Assembly: GCA_019614645.1 (NCBI GenBank)
Contig: JABWDB010000004.1
Location: forward strand, 20,274,001-20,338,000
Reading direction: 5' to 3'
Source of the DNA: Stratiolaelaps scimitus
Lineage: Eukaryota; Arthropoda; Arachnida; Mesostigmata; Laelapidae
DNA: 64,000 nt
Below, piece after piece: positions 13,054 through 24,927 of this stretch. The notes under the pieces were generated by a model. That model was given only the letters and a program-made list of their open reading frames with translations, was not told the DNA's origin and ran no database searches. Positions within the stretch are counted from its first letter, which is position 1, and each line of letters begins with the position of its first letter. Position numbers and translations under genes: made by a program.

Positions 13054-14266
13054 TGGCAAGAGTTAAACCTTCAGGTTCATAGACCAACATTTTTAAGGAT
13101 AATTAAGGGTTATCCGTGTACCACACGGGCACAAATGAAAACAAGACCGCGTCTTCAACAACGCCACATGAGTGCCCGACTAAACTTCTCCCGCAACAAT
13201 ATGACCAGAGACTGGAAATTGGTGAGTATTGGGGCAACGAATTTTAAAGATGATCTTGTGGGTCCACATCTAGCTAGTGTAGTCTTTGACGTTATAATTA
13301 GTAAGGGCGGGGCCACACGGTACTGATTAGCACAATAAAACGAGAATTCATTCAGCGAGAACACTCGATAACTGAAGGTGCGTTATCATTTTGTACTACC
13401 GAAATATGACACATTTTATTGTATTGCAGGCTGCACGCGACGTCATATGCGCTGTTCTTCGTGGTGTGTATGTTATTTGACACGTACACTAGTTTGATCC
13501 AGAATAAATGCCTTAAATGTGTATTCTTTGTAACGATTTGTTGAAATATAGGGATGCGTTAAGTTTATGCACACCTCAGTATATATAACGCAATACACCT
13601 ATATATCGTTGTACTGTAATTTATTGCACAATATTATAGCTAATGGGCAAGACTAGATGCAGTGCTTTTCTGGAAGATGGTATTGTAGCAATACAGCGAA
13701 TAGATAGTCAGAGCCTGAATACACATGAGTGGCGATGTGAGCAAGGGTTGTAAGCTTCGAAACGGCCAGATATACGTATGTATCAACGACTGCGACACAT
13801 TCCTGTACACGACAAGAATCAGAGAACATGGCGAAAAGTCCACCCGCTTGTGCGTGTTTATTGCATGTTGCTCAGATCCGTACCTGCATAACATGCACGT
13901 GAAACATTTATATACATATATATATATATATATATGCACCATTGTCGAGCTGGCCGGCGAAGGGTGGGAACTCTCTTTCCAGCCTGTTAGTTGGACATTT
14001 TCCAACACGTAGCTACCTACCAGTTAGAGGGTTGTCTGCTATGTGTTACATTGCATTACTAACCGGGAGTGAAGTTGTGTTCTGGCAAGTCCCTTTTGAA
14101 ATCGTCCCTGTCTCCTTCGTTGTTTCCCCAGGGGATATTTAACACACCCCACCACCCACCTCTCTCTGGCGGCCTCCAACCAACCACCCCAGACGCGCTG
14201 GCGCTCTCAGTTCCCCACACATGGTTATTATTAGCAATCTTACTGTGAGTAATGTATAGGTATACG
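10389..14266. other. No gene seen; AT-rich with microsatellites
   Basis: Contains (TA)n runs (11867-11887, 13016-13054, about 13914-13935). A GC-richer island at 12090-12430 has a small perfect stem (GCGACAT-CGCA-ATGTCGC, about 12221-12238). No reading frame stands out. Confidence 0.4.
13016..13054. repeat. (TA)n microsatellite
   Basis: About 16 uninterrupted TA units, then a C and three more units. Confidence 0.95.
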
Positions 14267-14469
14267 TTAGTTGATGAATAGCTTCACGTCTGCCATCCTC
14301 TCTGGTCGGCGATGCCGGCCGCGCGACGAGTCCGACCGATACGACTCTATTCGACGGTGAATCATACGTAGAGAGACAGAGGCGGGAGGCACGGCAGCAA
14401 CGGCTAGCGAGAGAGGCATCGTCGCTCGCGCCCATATAGCAGCAGGGCAGTATGCACACACAGACACAG

Positions 14470-14762
14470 TTATACATACGAAGAGAGCAGAGGGGATCTG
14501 GAGACTAACGCGCGACGCCTCCGACTTCCGTCAGCCCGCGTGCGCGTTACCGTTGCCACCCCTGGAGAATATTTGATTGATTGGGCCCTATTCATATGCA
14601 CGCGCCTGGTTGGGTAATCATGGCCTCGATTCAGCAGGAACGCAGAATGCGTCGGCGAATTCTCCCCCATGTGTCCTTCGGTCTCATCGTTCGCCGCCTC
14701 ATCGTCATCGTCGTCGGCCACTACGAGACGACCACCCGTCACTTTCACCAACGGCAGCTGCT
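14470..14762 (-). CDS. Candidate exon, acidic product
   Basis: Unrecognised. Open minus-strand frame after an acceptor-like CTGCTAG, encoding Val-Lys-Val-Thr-Gly-Gly and then five consecutive Asp residues. Possible phase-0 donors (GTGGCA, GTAACG) lie near 14540, so the last part to the TAA at 14470 may be intron. It sits in the same orientation as the frames at 15478-14970 and 16452-16213, and one gene could link them. A plus-strand frame overlaps. Confidence 0.2.
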
Positions 14763-14969
14763 AGCAGCTGCCAGCTAGGGGGTCTCCCCTTACAGCGCTG
14801 CGTCCAAACCACCACAAACAGCACACTGGCGCTCGGCGACAGACGTCGTCTGCGTACGTAGACGTGTATAGATTGTCAGAGAGAGAGAGAGAAAGAGAGA
14901 TAGATAGAGAACGAAAGAAAGTAAGAGAGGACGGATAGATGGTTGTACGCCTTCACCCATCGCGGCCTG

Positions 14970-15478
14970 TCACCCGAAGACAACGACACCGGCGACACCG
15001 AACGAAGGCTTCTCCATGTCTTTCCCCGATGGGTGTCGGTGAGCGAGAGCACAGAGAGATGGAGAAGGAGCTCGACTGCGCATGCTGCTTGTGTATGTAT
15101 ACTCATCGTACGTGGCCAAGGAGCGTGAGTGAGTTCCTGACAGAGAGACATGAGAGGCGACCGACGAGCATCTTCTTTGATGCCAAACTGATGAGAGGGG
15201 GCTTGGGCCTCCGAACGACAAACGGCGGCGGCGGCGGTGGTGGTGGACGGATTCGTCGAGGCCGCCTTCGCCGACAGACTCAACATCATCCTCGCGGCCG
15301 CCGTCGCCGTCAGCGCGTCCGACAGTGGCATCGGCCGTCGGCGCTAGTGAAAGCATTTCGAAGCTGCTTCGAAGGCACCGCCTCTCGAAGGCAATGCCAT
15401 GGGGGATGTGGGCAAAGGTGGAAGAATCGCGATGGATCCGCACGCCCATGCAGAGGCACAACTCCATTCCGTCTGCTG
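14970..15478 (-). CDS. Candidate coding exon, Ser/Arg/His-rich (165 aa from ATG)
   Basis: No family recognised. The minus strand is open from an acceptor-like site (GACATTTACAG, ending at 15480) through ATG 15467 to a TGA at 14970. Third codon positions are mostly C or G. The middle carries an acidic run (Asp-Gly-Asp-Gly-Gly, Glu-Asp-Asp) and a His3-Arg5 run encoded by a CAC/CGC repeat; the rest is Ser-rich. A 180-codon plus-strand frame and a second minus frame overlap it because the local DNA is GC-rich and poor in stops. I prefer this strand because of codon usage and the acceptor, but only weakly. Confidence 0.25.
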
Positions 15479-16212
15479 TAAATGTCTATTAACAATCTTT
15501 ATTATTCTTTTACGTGTTGATAGACACTTATACCGCGACTCAGTGACGTCGCGGTTTGCCTCGTTGTTATTGACACTATTGTATGGCCTGATATACTAGG
15601 CGTATACCGGAATGATGCTCGTATATTATGCACGTATTAGACACAGTTGGTGTCTATAGAGTGTTGGGCGTATTACTTAAGGATTATCGGCCAATTTGGC
15701 TTAGGATTGTTTTTTAAGATAATTGGTGCGTATTATTTTATAACGCGCACACACATGCACACATACATGCACAGGGTATCTATTTTTGCTGCCAAAGTAC
15801 TATAAATCCCTACTTGGAGGTGGCCCTTAAAATGAGAGGTCGCGAACGGGTGAAGAAACTGGAGCGAGCACACAAAGTTAGCCAATAAGCGACAAGTGTA
15901 CAGTAACGTTTATATTACGTCAAAGCTTGCTCGTATACCAAGAACCCTCTTCTAGCTTTTTGCCATGTGAATAATATATATATATATCTATATATATATG
16001 TATGTGAAATCTACATACGTACATGTATTGTTCTAAGGTCATCAACCAAACGCTTGCGCAAAAACATACAGAGCGAGGTGACACAGAAGCGATAAATTTT
16101 TATTAGCTGGCGGTCGATACGACTGAATTTTTTGCTATTCCTCCAGCCAGCCACAAGTCCACCCTACCCACTGGGTCTCGCTTGACGACAACACGATAAC
16201 TGCTGTCGTCTA

Positions 16213-16452
16213 TCACCCCCTTACAATCATCTCCCGTCGCGCGATTCCCTCTATCTCTAGTTCTCTGTTCTCGACTCGTCTTTGGGAGCTCACTATAAAA
16301 ATTGCTGTCAAGGTCGTCGCAGCGCTTCGAAAGCGAAGTTGTGGAATGTTCGACTGATCACTTGAGTCCTCGCTTTGGGCCCAATCTTGAATCCATCGAA
16401 TCCGAAGGGCCCCTTCTTCACACTGCATCGGTCCCGGCACCGCGTTCGCCAT
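16213..16452 (-). CDS. Candidate small ORF or first coding exon (79 aa)
   Basis: Unrecognised. ATG 16452 is in near-optimal context (CAAATGG), with an in-frame TGA upstream. The product is charged and amphipathic (Trp-Ile-Gln-Asp-Trp, Glu-Leu-Glu-Ile-Glu-Gly). Near the end there is a donor (ATT then GTAAGG, phase 0), so this may be a first exon. A different minus frame over the same bases is also open after an acceptor (CAACAG), so the reading is ambiguous. Confidence 0.27.
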   Translation of the reverse strand: MANAVPGPMQCEEGALRIRWIQDWAQSEDSSDQSNIPQLRFRSAATTLTAIFIVSSQRRVENRELEIEGIARREMIVRG

Positions 16453-16664
16453 TTGAAATCAAGTGCAAACCGCTGTTGCTCCTCCGCCGCCGCCGCCGAC
16501 GACGACAGCTCTGAAGTACTCCTCCTGCTGGCGGCCGCTCGCCTTGCAACCTCCTATCCTATCCTATGAATACCCCCAAAAGTCTGAAAGCGTAGATTCG
16601 CCACGCTTTCCCATCCATCCCTCACCACGAAATCCCTGCCGCCTATGGCGTCCGCCGGCGGACT

Positions 16665-16979
16665 CTAGCGGAAGCGGAATGTGTTCACTTGCTCTCGCTT
16701 ATTTCTGGATTGATTCGGCTGTCCCGTTTTCTCTCTAGCGCCAGTCAGCCTCTTTGTCGTGTCCGATGATTCTCGTCTCCATACCGAACTTCCACAGCTA
16801 CAGCCGCCACCCCTCACCTTGCCTTGTACATACAGACACCATGGGTCTTCAGCGCCTAGATCGGAGCGCGCGGAGAACGAGCTGCAGTGCCCGAGAGACA
16901 GCAAGAGAAGGAGAGATAAAGGGGGAGCTAGAGACAGGGATCTGTGGCGAGCCTGACGCGGCGTCACTATCGAACACAC
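16665..16979 (-). CDS. Candidate signal-peptide exon with strong splice donor
   Basis: Unrecognised. The minus-strand frame encodes a Leu-rich hydrophobic core (Leu-Leu-Leu-Leu-Leu) ending in a Cys-Ser-Ser, like a secretory signal. It reaches a near-perfect donor at about 16822 (AAG then GTGAGG, phase 0); the frame is also open beyond it to a TAG at 16665. The start is a GTG, so a true start or upstream exon is not identified. Splicing to the CAACAG acceptor near 16478 would give Gln-Gly-Lys-Arg at the junction, which looks like an amidation/cleavage site, but that is speculative. Plus-strand frames overlap. Confidence 0.2.
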   Translation of the reverse strand: MCSIVTPRQARHRSLSLAPPLSLLLLLSLGHCSSFSARSDLGAEDPWCLYVQGKVRGGGCSCGSSVWRRESSDTTKRLTGAREKTGQPNQSRNKREQVNTFRFR

Positions 16980-16986
16980 GAACTGC

Positions 16987-17006
16987 TCTCTCTCTCTCTC
17001 TCTCTC
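16987..17006. repeat. (CT)n tract
   Basis: Ten CT units inside GC-rich DNA. GAGA/CTCT tracts are common near arthropod promoters, which is the only regulatory hint here. Confidence 0.9.
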
Positions 17007-17021
17007 CCAGTGCTCCCAGCA

Positions 17022-17321
17022 CTACTGGTGGCCGTGGTGGTGAAGAGTCATTAAACATCCATTAGGCGAGCATCGGCCAGCAAACACGAGCCGCGGCGAG
17101 AGCAACGCCGGCCGAGACATCCGTCCCCAAGCGGGGCCCTCCTCCTTTTCGGGATTTTCCTCATCCGCGCTCGACCAGCACAACGACAGATAGCAGCGAC
17201 AACGACCCCACCATCGAAACATAGTCAGTCGACATCGGTCTCGCTCGTACGCACACACAGACACACTGAATCTCTCTCTGTCTGCCCGCTGTATGGCTTC
17301 TATTACGCTGGCGTTGCTCAT
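17022..17321 (-). CDS. Candidate ORF (99 aa), Cys/Trp-rich centre
   Basis: Unrecognised. Open from ATG 17321 to TAG 17022; the frame itself is open further upstream to 17426. The centre contains Arg-Trp-Trp-Gly-Arg-Cys-Arg-Cys, followed by an acidic Glu/Asp/Pro patch. It is the uppermost of a row of minus-strand frames (17426 to 14470). It lies in GC-rich, stop-poor DNA, so chance remains likely. Confidence 0.18.
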   Translation of the reverse strand: MSNASVIEAIQRADRERFSVSVCAYERDRCRLTMFRWWGRCRCYLSLCWSSADEENPEKEEGPAWGRMSRPALLSPRLVFAGRCSPNGCLMTLHHHGHQ

Positions 17322-20300
17322 GGGAGTCACGGAGCCCGTCCGATTGATTTGTCGGCTTGCTCCGCTCCCACTAATCTCTCGCTGCGCGAAGCACAGACTG
17401 CGAATCGAAAGAGTCGTCGCACACACAGTATTCGGAGGCTGGCTCGGCGACTGATCAACGATAGCATTTCTTTTCTAGAAGAGGGTGTGTTCGCATGAAA
17501 GCGAACACATTCGCAGGCATGTAAACACGACCGCAACGACACGCGACAAGGCTGACACTGGGAGTGTGACATTCGTGGATGAATGTCAACGAGAAATTGC
17601 GACTAGAACCAACTTCGGCCCAGCAAAGATTGGCTGGTGCAGAACCTTATAAAGGGTGCAGATGCGACGACACGGTCTGAATATACATACAGAGTCATAT
17701 TAACTGAATTGTTAAATTCGATCGGTCTTCCGAACGAAAGGATCAAACTCGGTTTTCGAATGTAAATACGAAAACGGTAAACTGAATATTCGAGCTTCGA
17801 GCTGAAGACTCAGCCCAACGCAACGAATACAACGATCACAATGAGACGCGTTTCCCCGGGACGGAATACGCTACAATTCTCATCCCCTCGACCACAAGAA
17901 CAACGTTTGACTGTCCCGTCTCCGGGGGATTAATCAGCCTAGGGCGATTATCCTGTTATCTCAAGGCAGAACTTCACTTGTGTTCTGCACGTGATATTCG
18001 CCTATTCACTGTATATACCAACGCAAATACTGACTGATTTAAATCCAACCGAGGTCTCATGGAGGTTTTCTCCCAAAATTTCGCGCACTAATGCATAAAC
18101 AGCTAAGCACCGAAATGAAGCCGACTGGAGAGAGGCGATTCAGCCGGCAAAAAAAAATGTAAGGAACTCTCTCCGCCGGTGCTCGTTCAGCAACAGGACC
18201 ACGTAGCGTCTCAACACGACACAAAGCGAACCATGGCGTCGAAGGTTGGAGAGTTCAACCTTACCACCAGAATACGTTTACAGATCCCCGCTATATTCCA
18301 ACTAAGCAAATCCCCTCGCGCACACAAAGACTCAGCAAATTGCCCTGTGTTTAGGAAATGCCAACATATTCCCAAGTCAATAGGCGACGACTGTTTTTTG
18401 TGATGATTTGTCCTCGTAGTCTGTTCCGGTCTCCCGTGGTTGCTATATTGCATGTTCTTGTTGTTGTTGTGCTGGTCCTGTTCAGTCCTATTCATTTTCT
18501 GTGCTTTTCTGTGCCCGAATTCTACAATATTTCTTTCCGTCGTCGACGTTCCGCCGCGGTGGTACTCCTACGACAAACGGCCGCCAGCGGCAACGCAATA
18601 TGTTCGGGCTTCGGTCTGTCTCGCCTCTCTCCTTTCATCTGGAGCGTCCACGTCGGCGGCTCGTTAGGACAACATTTATCAAATGCGATTGTCTGCCCTT
18701 CTGTAATAGCCGTCTCATTTTCATGGTTCGATGAGGGCCGGTGATCAAGGACAGTCCCAGCCGTGGCTGCTATTTGCTGCTTTGCTAGCGGCCTGTGGCT
18801 GCGGCCGGCGGCTGCTACTTCATTATCAGCACGGTCGCATCTCGGACTTCTCTTCTCGCTGAGACCCTGTGGGCCCGCAGCCCGTCGTCCGTCGACTCGG
18901 ACGACACAACAATGCGAAGGTCTCGACAGCCCGGGCAGCCCCCCCCGCCCCACGTAGACCCGGAGTCCCAGCAAGTAACACATCCTCAACAGTCGTTTGG
19001 TTTCGTCGTCTGGCCGGTCGGCAGACAAAATGTATAGTTATCAAACATATGTCATTTGCATCCTATTACCTTTTTGCTACCTCTTCTCCGTCTCGAATTG
19101 AATGGACACAGCCAGTGTGAACAGTACACGGTGACAATATGGCACAAATATATAATATCGGTATAATAGCACACAAGGCATGAAATTGGTCATGGGCAAT
19201 AAAGAGGCAGAGGTTCGACAACCCCGTCGATGGTAACATTCCCATTTGTTAATGACAGCATTGCAGCTACTCCTTCGGTGGTGTTTCGTAAATAGCCATC
19301 ATGTTTCGAGTTAACAACATTCGTGCTACATGAGTCAGAAAGCGCATACATAGTTATCCATTACTGCAATACAGTACGTATAACCGTGTAGGCCTTCAAG
19401 GCTGCGGCAATCTGAGCAAAATAAATAAACGAAGAAAAATTGTCGACGGAACGTTTTTCCGCACAGAACGAGAAACTACAAGGGGGAGGAGTAGCTTTCC
19501 GAGCCCCCTGTATAGGGTACACCCCCATGGCTTTCAGTTCTCATCATTATCATAATACAAATAAACGATCCGGTAATGGTTTACGTGACGCTGTGTTTCC
19601 AAGACACGTCGAAGACACCATAACCTTACCTCGTCCACTACGAACCTGTCTACTATAATGCACTGCCGTCGTCATATTCAATTTACATTGTACCCAGTGC
19701 GTGCTGCGCCGTGTATAGTGCCATTTCGCAATGTGCCGAGAACCGTTAATAATAATGATAATAATAATAGTAATAATGTTGTCGTAAATATAAATAGATC
19801 GACGATCAATATTAACCTTTATATTCTATTCAGCTGTTTGAGCCATATTAGGCGTAAGAGGCGATCCTCTCTGCGTCCTCTCTCATTGGGCAACTGGCCA
19901 TGACGGGAGTAAACTTTATTCGGTTCAGCAGCGTCCATTGCTGTTGCCGCTGCTGGTGAAAAGCTCTGAGAACTTTTCATACCCCGTCAAGGGGCCGGCT
20001 CCGTAATCCAGGATGCAGCACAACTTGAAATGGAGCCTCAGCTAGCTTAAGGGGACCCCGGCAGTTTAGGGCAGTGCTCGGCAAAGTATTTCGCGCTTGT
20101 GGAAGAGAGCGAGCTCGAGAGAGAAAGGGAGAGAGAGAGAGGTGGCAATTATGACGTCGAAAACTACGAACACATAGAAGTGCAAGGATTGAAGACGACA
20201 CTGTGAGTGATGTACGGGGCAGAGGGCCGAGGCGATCCGACCTAACGCTTCTAGCTGCTTATTACAACTACTCACAATGCACAACACAATCTCGACGTTG

Positions 20301-21381
20301 CCGTTCTAAGTATTGTATAGGTCTGTTTTGGCTGTTGGAGGCCACGCGTTGACCTCTGATGAAGGCCATCTATACTGCAGTTAAGTGATGGCTGAATAAC
20401 ATCGTATCACATAGCTTGAGATGAAATAGCAATGTGCGTCAACTTCTTTCACAAAGTTATGAACAACAGCAGTTTGATATGCGAGTAAAGGGGCGAACTG
20501 CCGAATTCGCTCAATGAATTCGTTAACGAACACTAATAATTGATTGTTACTTCTCAGGTAATTAGCTGGTTGCATTAGTAGGTAAGCATAATTAAAATTG
20601 TACAACAATCTCCCGGCAATTCTAGTCCATGCTATCCTGCCCGAATACATATATTGTCGTTTCGATAATCATCTCTCATTCAGTATCTGGAAGAACTGTG
20701 GGGCACATCGCATCATCAAAGTCAGCACTACCTACTACATATTAATTCTTCACGTAATTTGTATGGTGCAGAAGCTGCATCTTCTATGATCTATCTACAT
20801 ATGTAATTTTAAGCACATGGATATGATATAATTGCACATGCAGTGACAACAGTACTATACGATCAACAGTTGATCCGAGACGAGCTTGCCGCTCTACGAG
20901 GAGCACTAGCGCAGTGCGTTACAACCAAGGGCGAATGCTCAAAACTTTGTATATATATATATATATATATATTATGTTTATAGATTGTGTGTTGGTTGTA
21001 TGTATGCGTGTGTCAAATTTCCTGCTAACCAGTAGCATGACCTTCGCTGCTCTAGTCATTTTCTCCATTGCAATTACCTACGCTGAGTGAGCAAGGAGAA
21101 AACGCCGTTACCGGCCAGAGCCCAACGAGTGGCCTACGAATACAGGCGTGTGAAGGGCAAAAGCGATGGTCAGGCGAACAACCAACGAACAGAGTGGCTG
21201 GATCTTCTCCTCTCCTCTTGCTGGAAAGCTGACGTGCGATGCAGCAAGCGAATAGCCAGCAGCTCCATTCCATCCTCGCCATTGCTCTCAATCATCGACT
21301 GCGATTTCACCACCCTAACTGGAGGCAGCGTATTGGCCGGAACGCTGTTGGCCATTGTTATTGCAGTCGCAGCCATCCTAT

Positions 21382-21403
21382 TTGTTGTTGTTGTTGTTGT
21401 TGT
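21382..21403 (+). repeat. (GTT)n microsatellite
   Basis: About seven GTT units. Degenerate GTT/GCT triplets continue to about 21460 and create poly-Thr or poly-Val shadow frames. Confidence 0.9.
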
Positions 21404-23158
21404 AGTTGCTACAGTTGTTGCTGTTCTTGTTACTGTTTCTGCTGCTGCTGTTGTTGTTGTACGACCACCATATACGATGCTCATCTAACAGCCAGCTTAG
21501 CAGCCAATAGACTGGTAAAGTAGCCTAACTGAGTTTGCTGAGCCTAATAGATGAGCTATCTTATTCCGAGATGTGCTAATCGCTTATTTTCTAGTAAGAT
21601 CATGCAAGCTATACATGTATATCTGCATAAACTATTACGTATTGACTGCCAGCGACACATTTTTCTAGATGTAATGTAATGCGCAAGATGCAAATTCGTC
21701 AAACGCGTGTCCCAGCACATAAGCTCTTTAGTGAGCATGGGCATCCTCACGGTGCGCGCATGCGGGCATGGCAACACACAACCTGAAAGTCTCGCAGCGA
21801 GTTCCTATCCTAGGCCAAACGGAAATTACAAGGACATCGTCAGTTGCTCACCAGCGAGCAATGGATGACGGACAGCTTCGATGAGCTCGGCGATGAGGAA
21901 GTAACCCTGAGGTGAGGTCAACATGAGCGTCGATGAAGCGATTCGTTTGTTGCTCGCGTTAGTGTTAGCGTGGTCAGTATTCGGATAATATTTGACGGGC
22001 GTGTAATAACAGGACGCCAAACATGAGACAACACACTGTATGATATTGTATGATATATTCGAGCTGCTGTCCTCGGGTGTAAACACAGATTTTGTCAGCG
22101 CTTAGCGCCATATGCGACATAATTCGGACATTATACCGTGTTGCCGTTCGAAAGTATCAGCAATTGAATTGCAGCTCAATAGAAACGAACTAAATACATA
22201 GATCGTATGCAGGATAATAAGGGAATCGATGTACAATATGTCCCCTTGCAAGTGATAGGCGGTAGCGTGGCTTACAAAGAACTTACCGCTTACTTAAAGC
22301 TACAGCCGACAATCATATCCACACCACCAGTATATCTGGTCTTATCGGGAAAACACTACGAGACGATATCGTTACCAAGGACATTTCCTCTCTAGCTGAT
22401 TTCTTCTCCCTACCGCAACAAGAAAATAAGCTTGGTTTCTACACAGAGCAAAATGCAAAGTTCCTTTAATGAGTACCCTTTGATTAGCTTGTGTGTGTGC
22501 GTGTGTGTGCTGCGCATGCATACATATGCTGCTTTTCTAGCCGCTGCTATATTGGGCCACCGTGACCTCTCAGCGGGAGATCTCTATATGAGCTCCTTTA
22601 CTTTCCTTTATCTCATAACAAATGGCAAGATAGGCCTCTTCGTGGGCACTCTCCAACTTTCAAGACAACATATTGCTATTACACCCTTTTCAGACTTTCC
22701 AATATACGTAACGCCACCAATTTCGTTATAGTGAGTCCAACCTCTAGTTCGCCATAAATGCCGGGGACGCCCGACTTTCAAATGGAAGGCGCAGTCTCAT
22801 TTCTGCCACTGGCACTGTAATATTTCAATGCATGAACTCTATGGAGTAAAGCCTCTAACAGGATATTATAGCAAGCTTGAGTGAATAAAACGTTCAACGT
22901 TGACGTCGACACACGACCGAGGCTAAGGGAGAGCAAAATTTAAACAACTCGTATAACCTAGGATATTAACATTATGTTTATATCATAATTTAGTTGAACG
23001 CGTTCATAGAGCAGGCATGATATGCCTTAGATACGTTTACTTGAACAAACAGCTTCCTCCCTTCTGGAGCGTCACGTAAAGTGAAGCGGTAATTAAGGTA
23101 GAGTCTGATATTTGATTGCCGAAGCGAATTCCTGCAAGATGATATGTGCTGGATTGAG

Positions 23159-23222
23159 CCTGTAAACCAATGACGCGCAAGGGTTTACCCTGTAAACCAA
23201 GGATGATCTACGCAAGGGTTTA
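23159..23222 (+). repeat. Local tandem duplication (about 30 bp x 2)
   Basis: CCTGTAAACCAA and CGCAAGGGTTTA blocks occur twice in tandem (23159-23188 and 23189-23222); the second copy differs by a few bases in the middle. Confidence 0.7.
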
Positions 23223-23489
23223 GCCGACGACTCGAAGGGTGCACAATAACAGGTCGAAGGTGCATGTATCAGGTGGGAGCGGCAAATTTCTTAGCAAAAG
23301 GGAAATAAATCGCAAACCTAATCAATAATCGGAGTACCCTGATCGGATGAACTTACTCATATACAATGGAGGGGAATGCTGCCGGAATTAGGGCAAGTCG
23401 AACAGCTCTCAGTGGAACATGTGGAACAACTACTATATTTTACACGAAATGCAAACTCCAATAGATTAGCATCAGATAACCGGGTTTTC

Positions 23490-23640
23490 CGGAGACACTT
23501 AGGTGCACGGCCTCGATCCCCACAGTTGCATTTAAAGCGTCCGTTTTTGAAGCAATGCCGAAAGCATTACCGTAGACGGTAAACGTTAGCTGAAAATCTG
23601 CCGGGAAATTTTACGATTTCCATAACTGTATTTGATCACC
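23490..23640 (+). repeat. SINE family A, copy 2 (tRNA-derived)
   Basis: Contains a tRNA B-box-like GGCCTCGATCCCCAC (23509-23523) followed by TTGCATTTAAAG, then the shared core GAAGCAATGCCGAAAGCA, a GTAGACGGTAAACGTTAGCTG block and a CTGCCGGGAAATTTTA tail. It aligns with the copies near 55175 and 7350. The tRNA-like 5' head upstream of the B box is diverged. Confidence 0.6.
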
Positions 23641-24896
23641 AAGTTAGCGAGGGTTGCACCAGATCAAAAGGCAGAGCTTATACATCTCCGGTGTTTCCAC
23701 TCAAGGTTGACTTTGCAGTCGCTTATTAGCCGAGCTATATATGTCTGATGTTTTCTAGACAACGCGTTGCTAGCTAACTACGGCATATCACGTATCGTAA
23801 CGCCACAGCGTCTTCTTTCCGCACAAATCATTTGCTCATGATCATTACCAAGTGAATGCAGCCCATATAAGCCTCATTTATGTTGGAAACCGTGGATCAC
23901 TACTGGCCGGTTGACGACGGAGACTTCAACGCCCACCTCGTTCCATGTTGAAAGGGGCCCTTACCTGATTATTATATTAGGTGAAGCGCAAACGAAGTAC
24001 TGCCATGGATTGTGTTGCATACTAAACTGCTATTACGTAGAATAATATATTTCACATTTAAATATATATATATATATATACTGTAACGTCTCTAACGTTC
24101 GAAACAGAGTCGGATGAGGCTTTCTGGCTCGTCGAGGTGTAAAGGTCTTGTTTTACACAATAAACTTACCCTTGCCACGGGCGGCTCGGGGATTGTAGCT
24201 GGGTTCACAGTTCCCGGCACTAGAGCAGCGTTAGAGAACAAGAGGTTATTCCGGGGGGGGGAGGTGGTCCAAGAAGCGGTTTTGATGGATGACAGCCCGA
24301 AGTAGTACCTACATTGTTTCATTTGTCTTGCTTGGAGTTCAGTTCTACACCGTCGACTGTTCCAGAAATGTTTGAGCGGCACAAAACTGAAAGCCGATAC
24401 AAGCGGAGACGAGCGTCGGCTAAAAGGCCGCGAAGGATAAATTGCGAGAATTTACTCGTGAGTCCCCGAAGGTAATAATACCTCATATAGATGTTCGGGA
24501 TATAGAATTATTAGAAAACCCTGCAAAAGACGTGATTCATTTCGATCGATTCGGCATATAATATATTTCCTCTATAGGTTAAGGTTAGTTCAGTGATATC
24601 TTCGACAGCTGGTAAACAAGGCTTCGCTTGCTTGACTTGTGAAGACCAGTTGTTCCATCATTTTGTGAAGTGTCACGTGGCTGAAGTACGCACGCAGCGA
24701 AGAGGGCTTCGCTAGATTTCGTCATGAGAGTCGAAAGGCGTCTACTAAAAGGCGGGCAGGTCTTACTTCATATGCAAATTCAGAAATCTTCGGCAGGGTA
24801 TCTCGCAATGGTTGCCATTTCAGTGCCAGTATAGATGTATTGAGAGAGAGAGAGAGAGCGAAGCTAACTTACCCGTATTCGTAACACATGCAAATA

Positions 24897-24927
<31 letters not shown>

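Larger units (their letters stand above)
17427..23480. other. No firm gene; mixed GC-rich and AT-rich DNA
   Basis: Up to about 19130 the DNA is GC-rich with overlapping frames on both strands (the longest is a 168-codon minus frame at 19028-18522 that starts at TTG); none is preferred. An 8-bp perfect stem (GTGTTCGC-ATGAAA-GCGAACAC) lies at 17487-17508. From 19.1 kb on the DNA is AT-rich with TAA/GATAAT-type repeats (19746-19778), a (TA)n run (20951-20971) and a GTT-rich tract (21382-21460). Confidence 0.35.

Noticed and set aside
14939..15481. 180-codon plus-strand open frame
   Set aside because: Very Arg-rich with a Gly-run from a GGC repeat and with poor codon pattern; the minus-strand frame over the same bases looks more natural. 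Probably a shadow in stop-poor GC-rich DNA.
17640..17700. TATAAAG box (about 17646) as core promoter
   Set aside because: No initiator at the usual spacing and no supported gene downstream; such boxes are frequent by chance.
17920..17990. Segment recalling mitochondrial large-subunit rRNA (CCTGTTATCTCAAGG)
   Set aside because: Only about 12 bases resemble the conserved rRNA block and the flanks do not continue the match.
18522..19028. 168-codon minus-strand frame
   Set aside because: Starts at TTG, has no domain or splice support, and at least three plus-strand frames overlap it.
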